IMG/VR virus record: IMGVR_UViG_3300042868_004045
Coordinates: 1-20,154 of that record
Length of the DNA stretch: 20,154 nucleotides
Direction: 5' to 3' (one strand)
From: a virus
Shown here: positions 13,573-19,993 of the stretch, piece after piece
Layout: each line of letters begins with the position of its first letter
Numbering within the stretch: position 1 is the stretch's first letter
The notes under the pieces: generated by a model
Database searches by the model: none
What the model saw: only the letters and a program-made list of their open reading frames with translations
What the model was told of the DNA's origin: nothing
Made by a program: the position numbers and the translations under genes

Positions 13573-14574
13573 TTAACCTTTCATGCAAGTTGCCTTAGCC
13601 AGTTCACGCCAGTTAGCGGAAATCTTAACCAAGTCTGCAATCTTGAGACACATACGCAAGGACACTTCACGCAATTTGTTGCAATTAGTGTCAATGAATG
13701 CCATGATTTCATCAGTTTGTTCCTGAGTAAAATCATATTCAGCAAACAAGCCACCATCAGCATCGCGGTGAACTTGCTTGATACGCAACATTTTGTCACG
13801 CTCAGTATCAACAGTCAGGTCCAGAAAGTGACAACGAGACTGCAACGCATCCAAGTGAGGTTGCATCTTAGAAGCCTTCTTGTTATCGAAAGTCTTGTTA
13901 GTAATGAAGATGATAGAGCCGTTGAAGTTGAAACTGTTAGGGATACCTTCTTCACGCAAGATACGTGAATCTTTGTTCCAAGAGATACGGCGAGTCTTAC
14001 CTGAATCCAATGCACCCTTCAATACGTTGATAGCGTCTTGATCTTCCCAGATATCACAGTCATCAAAAACGAGAACGTTTTTAGCATCACTGAATTTGTA
14101 CAACTTAGCGAACAAGCCGATACCTGACATAGCACCTTTGACAATCTCAAAGCGAGGCTTCTTACCTGCAACTTGGTCAAACAAACTTGCTTTTTCCATT
14201 TGCAGTGAAACACCGTGTGACTTACCGATACCTGCAGGACCTGTAACAATCATAGCACGAATGTCACCTTTGATACATGCCTTAGACATTTCATCAAGCA
14301 CGCCAAAACGTGTTGCAATGCGATCCATTGCTTCTGTCTCGGATTCTTTAACTGCTTCAACTTTAGCAGGCATGCCTGACAAAAATTCCATGCATTCTTG
14401 ATTGTCGATTTGAACACGGACCTCGTCAGGACGACCGGGGAACTGACCGTCATTTTTAACAGTCACGTAACCACCTTTAGCGCCCAGTTGGTAACCTTTG
14501 ACTAGTGTGAAGACTTCACCTTTAACAGGTGAGTTACGATAAGAACCAGAAGTGATGCGAACGATGCTAGACAT
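13573..14574 (-). CDS. AAA+ ATPase with N-terminal KOW/SH3-like domain (333 aa)
   Basis: Residues 1-55 read as a small beta barrel (VRITSGSYRNSPVKGEVFTL, GGYVTVKNDG), as in KOW-type domains. The AAA+ core follows: Walker A GPAGIGKS at 112-119, Walker B VLVFDDCD at 167-174, sensor 1 with FITNKTF, and an arginine-finger-like LQSRCHFLDL. The C-terminal part is helical. It resembles the single AAA+ ATPases common in T4-like and other large phages (often labelled CobS-like), whose target is not known. It is not a clear gp44, although gp62 elsewhere in the window lacks a partner. The start has AAAGGAA and lies behind the promoter at 14606..14634. Confidence 0.85.
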   Translation of the reverse strand: MSSIVRITSGSYRNSPVKGEVFTLVKGYQLGAKGGYVTVKNDGQFPGRPDEVRVQIDNQECMEFLSGMPAKVEAVKESETEAMDRIATRFGVLDEMSKACIKGDIRAMIVTGPAGIGKSHGVSLQMEKASLFDQVAGKKPRFEIVKGAMSGIGLFAKLYKFSDAKNVLVFDDCDIWEDQDAINVLKGALDSGKTRRISWNKDSRILREEGIPNSFNFNGSIIFITNKTFDNKKASKMQPHLDALQSRCHFLDLTVDTERDKMLRIKQVHRDADGGLFAEYDFTQEQTDEIMAFIDTNCNKLREVSLRMCLKIADLVKISANWRELAKATCMKG

Positions 14575-14595
14575 TTGTTTCCTTTATTTCAGTGT

Positions 14596-14609
14596 CAATA
14601 CAAGTATTG
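14596..14609. repeat. Operator-like palindrome at a start site (CAATACAAGTATTG)
   Basis: A perfect 6+6 inverted repeat around AA, overlapping the -10 box and start site of the AAA+ gene promoter. Related palindromes occur at the same position in two other promoters (12853..12862 and 14895..14906). Confidence 0.6.
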
Positions 14610-14634
14610 TAGCACAATACCCATTTATTGTCAA
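14606..14634 (-). promoter_or_regulatory. Promoter of the shared cassette (copy 2), ahead of the AAA+ gene
   Basis: On the minus strand: TTGACA, 17 bases, TACAAT. The spacer starts ATAAATGG like the other copies and then diverges. A perfect palindrome CAATAC-AA-GTATTG (plus strand 14596..14609) overlaps the end of the -10 box and the start site. Confidence 0.9.
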
Positions 14635-14636
14635 AT

Positions 14637-14873
14637 TTAAGATACCTTTGAATCCATCATTTCTGACAGAATAAACTTGGCTACGTTCATTTGTTTACGA
14701 ACGTATTCAGTTGAACGGGGGCCAGTACCCATTGCCATCATTTCTTGGCAATCACTCATGATGCTCATAACGACCATTTCAAGACCTGAACACTTAGCGG
14801 TAATACTTTCCATGTACTGTGTACGAATATCAGACTCAGACATACCGTAGCACTTAGATTCAAATTCAGTCAT
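14637..14873 (-). CDS. Small Met-rich helical protein (78 aa)
   Basis: A 78-aa, probably all-helical protein rich in methionine (EMVVMSIMSDCQEMMAMGTG) with S-T-E-Y-V-R-K-Q in the second helix. I recognise no family. The start is firm: AAAAGGAAC lies 5-6 bases ahead of ATG 14873, behind a consensus promoter at 14904..14932. It is the only gene between two promoters, so it is probably made as a short message of its own or reads through into the AAA+ gene. Confidence 0.8.
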   Translation of the reverse strand: MTEFESKCYGMSESDIRTQYMESITAKCSGLEMVVMSIMSDCQEMMAMGTGPRSTEYVRKQMNVAKFILSEMMDSKVS

Positions 14874-14894
14874 TTCAGTTCCTTTTATCGATTC

Positions 14895-14906
14895 AATACA
14901 TGTATT
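14895..14906. repeat. Operator-like palindrome at a start site (AATACATGTATT)
   Basis: A perfect 12-base palindrome that overlaps the -10 box of the promoter at 14904..14932. The core ATACATGTAT is identical to that at 12853..12862. Confidence 0.6.
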
Positions 14907-14932
14907 ATATGCCCAAAACCATTTATTGTCAA
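14904..14932 (-). promoter_or_regulatory. Consensus promoter of the shared cassette (copy 3)
   Basis: On the minus strand: TTGACA, 17 bases, TATAAT, a full consensus. The spacer ATAAATGGTTTTGGGCA is nearly identical to copies 1 and 4. The palindrome AATACATGTATT (14895..14906) overlaps the -10 box and the start site. Confidence 0.93.
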
Positions 14933-14935
14933 CCT

Positions 14936-15682
14936 TTATTTGCCTAGGAATTTCTTAATTTCATCCTTCCAAGCATGGTCTGCAAACGGGTCATGTGATG
15001 GAACCTCGGATGTTATAGAAGTATAATTGCTGTGGTCTGGGTCACCCGCGCACAGAGTAAATCTACGTCCATACGGGTCATTTTTTGAAATCAATTGCAA
15101 GACCTTGTTCTCTGGGCTAAAATATCTATTGCGATTTGGGTAAACGCAATGTACGCTGTGGCTAATCACTGCATCTACTTTTACATTTAGGAGTTGAGCT
15201 ATAATCCCTCCCTCACTGTGACCCGTGACAACGATTTTATTGAAGCCGTTTGATTGTAACCAAAAAATATGACTCTCAAGCTCTCTTCGGCGCGCAGGCC
15301 AGCGTGTGTCTGGATTACCGGTAAACACTACACTGCCGCCACTGAGTACGCAACCGGGTGATGCATCTTTTCTCCTGTGAAAATCGGTCATGATAAAATG
15401 CATACCGAGACTAGAATAGAATTGCCTAACGGTCTGGTCTGCGCTGTATACTCCACCGCATCCATGTAAGTGAATTACCACAGGTAGAGATTTGTCAGCC
15501 TTCTCCGCAAATGATTCAGCTTTGGAGGGAAAAAATTTACCGTAAGTAAAAAAAGTAGACCTGAGTGGGGCAGTGTCAATCACCTCAGGGGACATATCGT
15601 AGGTTTCTTTTCCTTGTACGAAATGCTGGGAATAACACAGTGTCGGAATAGCAATCAACAAAATTGAAAGAATTTTTTTCAT
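14936..15682 (-). CDS. Secreted alpha/beta hydrolase (dienelactone-hydrolase-like, 248 aa)
   Basis: Residues 1-19 (MKKILSILLIAIPTLCYSQ) are a typical signal peptide with probable cleavage near C-Y-S. Mature protein features: an oxyanion strand PVVIHLHGCGG (67-77), nucleophile elbow G-H-S-E-G with Ser156, a likely catalytic Asp202 in LISKNDPYG, and a candidate His236 (HAWKDEI). H217 and H230 are alternatives. Family members hydrolyse esters or similar bonds, and export suggests a target in the periplasm or envelope. Ahead of ATG 15682 is AAGGAC. It is second in a unit with the 68-aa protein and has no terminator before the next promoter. An exported hydrolase is unusual for a T4-like phage and may be host-derived. 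Confidence 0.85.
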   Translation of the reverse strand: MKKILSILLIAIPTLCYSQHFVQGKETYDMSPEVIDTAPLRSTFFTYGKFFPSKAESFAEKADKSLPVVIHLHGCGGVYSADQTVRQFYSSLGMHFIMTDFHRRKDASPGCVLSGGSVVFTGNPDTRWPARRRELESHIFWLQSNGFNKIVVTGHSEGGIIAQLLNVKVDAVISHSVHCVYPNRNRYFSPENKVLQLISKNDPYGRRFTLCAGDPDHSNYTSITSEVPSHDPFADHAWKDEIKKFLGK

Positions 15683-15690
15683 CTTAGTCC

Positions 15691-15897
15691 TTATTTTTTA
15701 CCAACTAAAATGTCAAAAATCATGTTTTGAAGTTCTGCAACCTCGTCATGAGGAACGTAGAAGTCGGTCAGAGGGTCGTAGTACGAACCTTCTTTTGGAT
15801 CGTAGTACAGAACCTGACCGTTAGGATAGTGAAACGGGCCCTCAAGACCTTTGCGAGGACCAAACTCTTTGTTGTGCTTGAAAACGATGTAAGACAT
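15691..15897 (-). CDS. Small Tyr-rich phage protein (68 aa)
   Basis: A 68-aa protein. The first half is polar with a WW-like aromatic pattern (GPFHYPNGQVLYYDPKEGSY) that repeats the motif Y-D-P: YYDPKEG, then YYDPLTD. The second half is an amphipathic helix ending GKK. The start is ATG 15897, because AAAGGGG lies at ideal spacing. The upstream in-frame TTG at 15912 lies across that site. It is the first gene of the unit with the secreted hydrolase. Function unknown. Confidence 0.75.
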   Translation of the reverse strand: MSYIVFKHNKEFGPRKGLEGPFHYPNGQVLYYDPKEGSYYDPLTDFYVPHDEVAELQNMIFDILVGKK

Positions 15898-15926
15898 AAA
15901 GACCCCTTTCAACTGAATAAGAGTCT

Positions 15927-15955
15927 ATTGTACGCCCAAAACGATTTATTGTCAA
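15927..15955 (-). promoter_or_regulatory. Promoter of the shared cassette (copy 4)
   Basis: On the minus strand: TTGACA, 17 bases, TACAAT. The spacer ATAAATCGTTTTGGGCG matches copies 1 and 3. Unlike those copies it lacks the AATACATGTATT palindrome after the -10 box, so it may escape whatever binds there. Confidence 0.9.
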
Positions 15956-15956
15956 G

Positions 15957-16754
15957 TTATAAAAATGAGTACTTATCTACTACAAAGTATTGGTTATTAT
16001 CACGGTATTTCATATTATAATTACCAGATAATGTTACTGTATTTTTACATTGCATATCCAATAGAGATATTAATGGATTATCGTGGGTTAATGAAAAAGT
16101 AACTAAGTTATTAGTATCATCACTAAACCAATATTCTTTTCTTTTTGTATATTTTTTACCAACTGCAAATGTCTTTTTAAGTGAGAGATTTTTTGTTTGG
16201 TTAATTGATTTATCCGTGATAATCTTATTATGCTCAGAAACTAAATCATCAAACTCTACATCATAATTATGAAATTCAGGTAAACGGAACGCTAATGGCA
16301 CCATATTCTGTTTGAACATTTTACCATTAGTATGAATAAATGAATTCATATCTTCTCGGAACGGTGAAAGATGTACTTCTTTCAATTTCCACATCATTAT
16401 CTTTTTACTGTAATAATCACGAATCTCGTTTGCTTTTTGACGGTCATCGGTAGTTACGTGATTGAATAACTCTTTATCCAATAAGGTAGAAATAGGTGTA
16501 TATGCACCACCATTAGTATGTGCATCACGTAGACGTTTCCAAGCGGCACTTAGTGCCAACAAATCTTCTTCAATTTCAAGAATCTCATACTTTTTAACAT
16601 GCTCACCGGGGCTGGCTCTCAATAAACCATTCAGAGTAATATTTCCTATAGAATTATTCCACGGCGCTAGATTTCCCTGAGACGTAACCTTCCCTGAAAT
16701 ACTAAAAGGGTTTGAGTGAGAGAGTGAGATGTTTTGTAAATTAATATTAGCCAA
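15957..16754 (-). CDS. Unknown phage protein downstream of uvsY (about 265 aa)
   Basis: The probable start is TTG 16754 (translated L-A-N-I-N-L-Q), which overlaps the uvsY stop and has GGAAG about 9 bases ahead. An ATG at 16823 is in frame but lies inside uvsY. The first 50 residues are strand-rich and rich in Asn/Ser. The middle is helical (YEILEIEEDLLALSAAWKRL). Then comes FREDMNSFIHTNGKMFKQ, with a following F-R-L-P-E-F-H-N-Y-D that looks like a conserved core. The C-terminal third is beta-rich and ends in KYSFL. In T4, uvsY is followed by baseplate genes 25 and 26, but I see no clear similarity to them. Function unknown. Confidence 0.7.
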   Translation of the reverse strand: MANINLQNISLSHSNPFSISGKVTSQGNLAPWNNSIGNITLNGLLRASPGEHVKKYEILEIEEDLLALSAAWKRLRDAHTNGGAYTPISTLLDKELFNHVTTDDRQKANEIRDYYSKKIMMWKLKEVHLSPFREDMNSFIHTNGKMFKQNMVPLAFRLPEFHNYDVEFDDLVSEHNKIITDKSINQTKNLSLKKTFAVGKKYTKRKEYWFSDDTNNLVTFSLTHDNPLISLLDMQCKNTVTLSGNYNMKYRDNNQYFVVDKYSFL

Positions 16755-17205
16755 TTGAAATATCTTCCATTCCGCTAGTGCGCAAGCGCACGATATGACC
16801 CATCTGCCACTGTTTGGCTTCAAGACCTTTTAAAATACCTAACCACTTATTTCGTAGTAAGGCGACTTCGTTGATTAGTGTTTCAAAGTCAATAACTTCA
16901 TCTTCACCATCAACATACTTTTCAGCATCACGGCTTGTTAATGCTCGTTGATATGCTTCTAAGTATTTTTGAAAATATTTGCGACGGATCTTTCGCAACT
17001 TAATGTTAAGAAAATTCAATACAGCTTCAATTTCTTGTAGCTGATTGAATCTGTGTTCTGTGATTCCAGGTAATGCGGCAATGTTCTTTTCAACATTACC
17101 GTATACCTTTACATCTTTTTTTGCCTCAAGTAATTCAGCATCGTAGTGTGTAATGAAATCTGGTATCACAGTCAAATCATTTGAGATTCGTGTATACCAG
17201 TTCAT
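16747..17205 (-). CDS. uvsY: UvsY-like recombination mediator
   Basis: A protein of 152 aa (T4 UvsY is 137 aa), helical and basic in the middle (FLNIKLRKIRRKYFQKYLEA). The C-terminal block LRNKWLGILKGLEAKQWQMG followed by H-I-x-x-L-R and an ending close to -G resembles the T4 UvsY C-terminus (W-G-I-L, then a helix with I-K-H-I-x-x-x-R). UvsY helps UvsX displace gp32 from single-stranded DNA and forms hexamers through its C-terminal part. The position two genes after uvsX supports the call. The match was judged by eye. Confidence 0.75.
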   Translation of the reverse strand: MNWYTRISNDLTVIPDFITHYDAELLEAKKDVKVYGNVEKNIAALPGITEHRFNQLQEIEAVLNFLNIKLRKIRRKYFQKYLEAYQRALTSRDAEKYVDGEDEVIDFETLINEVALLRNKWLGILKGLEAKQWQMGHIVRLRTSGMEDISIG

Positions 17206-17208
17206 TTA

Positions 17209-17457
17209 TCACCACTCGTCATCATCAGATTCAGCATCATTTTCATATTCTTCATATTCTTCTTCAACTTGATCTGTATACTCTTTTAAAGCAACGATTA
17301 CTTCTTTGTCACCTCTGAACGCCTCTTTGATATCAGTTGCTTCATAGTCATTGTCAATTAGTAAATTGACTAATGTGTCTGCCGCATCACTTCTATCATT
17401 CAAGTCAATATGGGAACTTAATGCTTCCCATACTTCAGCTACGAAATCTAAACTCAT
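17209..17457 (-). CDS. Small acidic protein between uvsX and uvsY (82 aa)
   Basis: An 82-aa protein, helical, with an extremely acidic tail (EEEYEEYENDAESDDDEW). The first half (FVAEVWEALSSHIDLNDRSD) is a compact helical domain. Overlap with uvsX is 4 bases (ATGA). Small proteins of this kind occur beside uvsX in other marine T4-like phages. The tail could mimic DNA or act like the acidic tail of a single-strand-binding protein, but the function is unknown. Confidence 0.8.
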   Translation of the reverse strand: MSLDFVAEVWEALSSHIDLNDRSDAADTLVNLLIDNDYEATDIKEAFRGDKEVIVALKEYTDQVEEEYEEYENDAESDDDEW

Positions 17458-18524
17458 ACTGTATCCTCCTCCTCAGTGTTAGATACAGTACTTAGCATAG
17501 GTTTAGATTTTTCAGCGTATTCAGCCATAACTTTGTCAAGACAACCGTCAACGTTTGCTTCCCATGCTTTACGGAACTTCTTAATGATTTCACCATCAAG
17601 TGTTGTATAGACTAGGCTGTTGCCTTCTTTCTTAACAAGCTCACCCTTTTCAATCATGTCAAGCATTCCTGAGTAAGGGCTCATGCCTGTTTCATAAGGA
17701 ATCTTAACTTGAACACTTTCGAATGGCTTAGCATAACGAGTCTTCATGATTTTGCAGGCAGCACGAATACCACGAACATCACTAATCTTATTGCCGTCTT
17801 CGTCTTCTTTCAGTTTCAGTTTCTTCATAGCAACTAGAATACTAGATGCGTAAACGAAACCTTGACCACCTGATACTTTGTCATCAGGATCAAACATGTC
17901 TTGTGAAGCATAAGTATGATTAGTTGCAACCATACCGATACCTAGACTACCGAACATGTTAACACAGTTACGAACAAGTGCGGCAAGTGCTTTAGGCTTA
18001 CGACCCATGTCACCCTTCATGTCACCTGCTTCAAACTGATTAACGTCAGTAGGTGTCAACAACATACCCAATGAGTCAACTACGAACAAGACCTTAGGAC
18101 GATCTTCTTCTGGTAGTGCTTTATATTCTTTCACGAACTCACTGATTGTTTTAGCAACGTCATCAATCATTGCCATATTAAGCTTCAACAACTTGCTGTC
18201 ATCGGTTGATACACCCAATGCATGTAGCCATGCTTCGTCAAGAGCGTTCTCTGAATCAATCAATACGACAAAGATGCCTTGCTCTTGTGCGTGACGCACT
18301 AAGTTACCTGAACAGATGAAACTCTTACCAGAGCCTGACTCACCCGCGAATACAGTTACTTTACCTAGTGGTACGCCTTTATTAAAATCACCACTGATAA
18401 GATAGTTCAATGCATAGTTGCCTGTACTGATCCAGTCAGTGGGATCGTTGAATCCAATTGAAAGTCCTTCGATAGACTTTGTGATACTTTTTCTAAATTT
18501 ACTTACGTCAAATGGTTTAGCCAA
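17454..18524 (-). CDS. uvsX: UvsX, RecA-like recombinase
   Basis: A protein of 356 aa (T4 UvsX is about 390 aa). It has Walker A GESGSGKS at 61-68, Walker B VLFVVDSLG at 145-153 and a RecA-type ATNHTY segment, followed by the DNA-binding loop region (DKVSGGQGFVYASS). The C-terminus is acidic (NTEEEDTV). UvsX forms the filament for strand exchange in recombination-dependent replication and repair. The start is TTG 18524: AGGAGA precedes it at the right distance and no suitable ATG exists. It is co-transcribed with the small acidic protein and uvsY. Confidence 0.96.
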   Translation of the reverse strand: MAKPFDVSKFRKSITKSIEGLSIGFNDPTDWISTGNYALNYLISGDFNKGVPLGKVTVFAGESGSGKSFICSGNLVRHAQEQGIFVVLIDSENALDEAWLHALGVSTDDSKLLKLNMAMIDDVAKTISEFVKEYKALPEEDRPKVLFVVDSLGMLLTPTDVNQFEAGDMKGDMGRKPKALAALVRNCVNMFGSLGIGMVATNHTYASQDMFDPDDKVSGGQGFVYASSILVAMKKLKLKEDEDGNKISDVRGIRAACKIMKTRYAKPFESVQVKIPYETGMSPYSGMLDMIEKGELVKKEGNSLVYTTLDGEIIKKFRKAWEANVDGCLDKVMAEYAEKSKPMLSTVSNTEEEDTV

Positions 18525-18536
18525 GATGTTCTCCTA

Positions 18537-18773
18537 TTATTTTTGTGCTACGTTTAAGTACATTCTATCAGAGAACGAAATTTTGTCAAGAAACTCTGGA
18601 CAATCATCCGCGATACGTTCTAATTCATAATCGCTAGGATAGTGTCGTAGTACTCCTCTAGCTCTGTCTCTGACTAATGCAGGTACCCTAGGTGTCTTAC
18701 CCGGGTCGCATAGTTCTTCCAACAATTTTTTACCTTGCTTTAGGGCGCGGTAACGTTCGTCTGGTAGTGTCAT
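18537..18773 (-). CDS. BPSL0761-like small protein (78 aa)
   Basis: The pattern is an N-terminal T-L-P-D-E-R helix, LLEELCDPGKTPRVPALVRD, then R-G-V-L-R-H-Y-P-S. This matches the BPSL0761 family of small bacterial proteins, found mostly in Burkholderia and relatives. That family usually reads 'L..L.DP..TP.VP..VR..A...LRHYP'. The last 20 residues (FLDKISFSDRMYLNVAQK) extend beyond what I remember. Function is unknown. Its presence between gp32 and uvsX suggests transfer from a betaproteobacterial host. AGGAGA precedes ATG 18773. Confidence 0.8.
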   Translation of the reverse strand: MTLPDERYRALKQGKKLLEELCDPGKTPRVPALVRDRARGVLRHYPSDYELERIADDCPEFLDKISFSDRMYLNVAQK

Positions 18774-18790
18774 ATTATTCTCCTAAACAT

Positions 18791-18812
18791 TAAAGGGGCC
18801 GAAGCCCCTTTA
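18791..18812 (-). terminator. GC-rich hairpin with UUCG loop after gp32
   Basis: On the minus strand TAAAGGGGC, loop TTCG, GCCCCTTTA gives a 9-bp stem with a very stable tetraloop, two bases after the gp32 stop. The T-tail is short (TTTA, partly in the stem). It may terminate only partly or protect the 3' end of the abundant gp32 message while letting some transcription into uvsX. Confidence 0.75.
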
Positions 18813-18813
18813 A

Positions 18814-19824
18814 TTACTTCGCTTGTCTAGCACGAATCATCGCTAGGATGTCTTGTGCTTTATCGCTTGATGGAGTCGCTGTAGGCATTGTTACAGGCGA
18901 ACTAGCTGTTGCTGGTTCATCATCCCAAGGTGCAGTCTCTGTAGTTGCAGGTGCGCTAGTTTCAGTAGTCGCTTTTGGTTGAACTGCTTGTGCAGGAGCT
19001 GATTGAGTTTGAGTACCAGTAGGTGCATCAACACCCCATGGTCTGTAGTATGCGCCCCAACGCTCAGTGTCGTAAGGCTGACCATCAACTGATGCATCAA
19101 ACATTTCTTTGATGATACGCAATTCTGCTTCACCGGGACGCTTTGGCAAGAAGTCAGCAAGGTTATACAAACCATGTGATTCAATTGCTGTTTGCTCTGC
19201 TTCTGTCAATGGAGACTCTTTACGTGCCCAAGTACTAGTTGAGTAGTCAGCATAACCACCTTTGCTTGTTTTCTTGATGTTCAAATCAAGACCACGTTGG
19301 TAGTCAGTTGGCAACTCATCCAACTCAGGATCCATCAAACTAGCTTTGATGATAGTAAAGATTTGTGGACTGATGATGAATCTACGAATAGGATTCGCAG
19401 GTGTAGTGTCATCGCCGATTGGGTTTTGACGAACAAAACCTTGGAACAAGTAACTACGCTTCTTCCAATACTTATTGGCCAACTCTTTAAGAGTTTCATC
19501 TTTGTACCAAGGACGAACCTCAGTCAAGATTGGGCACTGTGCTTTTGGATCATACATCTCTACACAAGGTACTTGAACCTCAACACGCTTTGCGTTAGGG
19601 TCACCTTTGATACCGTTGAATGGAAGCTTGATGATTTGACGCTCAACCCAGAAGTAAGGGTTCTTACTGTCTGCGTCTGGCAATAGACGTAATGAGGCTG
19701 TAGTGCCTTCGTCCATGTTCCAGTGAGGGTAGATTGAGTTGTCAGATTGTTTCGGTGTGTTGTTACCGTTTGACTTGTTTTCTTGTGCCGCGATACGAGC
19801 ACGAATTTCTGCTAATGATGCCAT
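18814..19824 (-). CDS. 32: gp32-like single-stranded DNA-binding protein
   Basis: A protein of 336 aa (T4 gp32 is 301 aa). The core resembles T4-like gp32: W-N-M-D-E-G, then LRLLPD, NPYFWVERQIIKLPF, VPCVEMYDPKAQCP and YLFQGFV. C87-x9-C97 matches the spacing of two zinc-binding cysteines of T4 gp32, but the third cysteine three residues later is missing. The C-terminus has a Thr/Ala/Pro-rich linker with DDE and ends in ILAMIRARQAK. gp32 coats single-stranded DNA and recruits replication and recombination proteins. I chose ATG 19824 (MASLAEIRAR) because AAGGA precedes it. The in-frame ATG at 19872 has no such site. Confidence 0.88.
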   Translation of the reverse strand: MASLAEIRARIAAQENKSNGNNTPKQSDNSIYPHWNMDEGTTASLRLLPDADSKNPYFWVERQIIKLPFNGIKGDPNAKRVEVQVPCVEMYDPKAQCPILTEVRPWYKDETLKELANKYWKKRSYLFQGFVRQNPIGDDTTPANPIRRFIISPQIFTIIKASLMDPELDELPTDYQRGLDLNIKKTSKGGYADYSTSTWARKESPLTEAEQTAIESHGLYNLADFLPKRPGEAELRIIKEMFDASVDGQPYDTERWGAYYRPWGVDAPTGTQTQSAPAQAVQPKATTETSAPATTETAPWDDEPATASSPVTMPTATPSSDKAQDILAMIRARQAK

Positions 19825-19867
19825 GATATTTTTCCTTATAAAATTGAGATGGTCTCTTTTAATATTC

Positions 19868-19886
19868 GACACTACCTATTAGTGTC
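19868..19886 (-). promoter_or_regulatory. Hairpin in the gp32 mRNA leader
   Basis: On the minus strand GACACT, loop AATAGGT, AGTGTC is a perfect 6-bp stem about 45 bases ahead of the gp32 start, between promoter and Shine-Dalgarno site. A smaller stem GAGA-CCA-TCTC lies at 19846..19856. T4 gp32 represses its own translation through a structured leader. Whether this one does so is inference. Confidence 0.5.
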
Positions 19887-19899
19887 TAACACAAGTGTA

Positions 19900-19928
19900 A
19901 GTATAGCAAATGCTTTCACTCATGTCAA
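19900..19928 (-). promoter_or_regulatory. sigma70-type promoter of gp32
   Basis: On the minus strand: TTGACA, 17 bases, TATACT. The spacer does not match the shared cassette but ends in TTTGC, like the promoter at 11722..11750. A near-palindrome TTACACTTGTGTTA follows the -10 box. The leader is about 70 bases long. Confidence 0.85.
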
Positions 19929-19950
19929 TAGTATTTATGCCTAATGTGGT

Positions 19951-19977
19951 AAACCTCACCTTTTAAGTGAGGTTTTT
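19951..19977 (-). terminator. Terminator-like hairpin after the partial gene at the right edge
   Basis: AAACCTCAC and GTGAGGTTT form a 9-bp stem with a 7-base loop, 19 bases after the stop of the partial gene. On the minus strand the T-run is only the TTT within the stem; on the plus strand it is five T. It could act in both directions, but only minus-strand genes are present. Confidence 0.65.
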
Positions 19978-19993
19978 AAGAGTTCATTTACCC

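Noticed and set aside
13456-13968. Plus-strand open frame of 170 codons
   Set aside because: It is antisense to the AAA+ gene, crosses its stop and the next gene, and shows a low-complexity S/T/V/L composition typical of a shadow frame.
13573-14574. AAA+ gene as clamp-loader large subunit gp44
   Set aside because: The N-terminal beta-barrel domain and the spacing of the ATPase motifs do not fit gp44, and it is not next to gp62.
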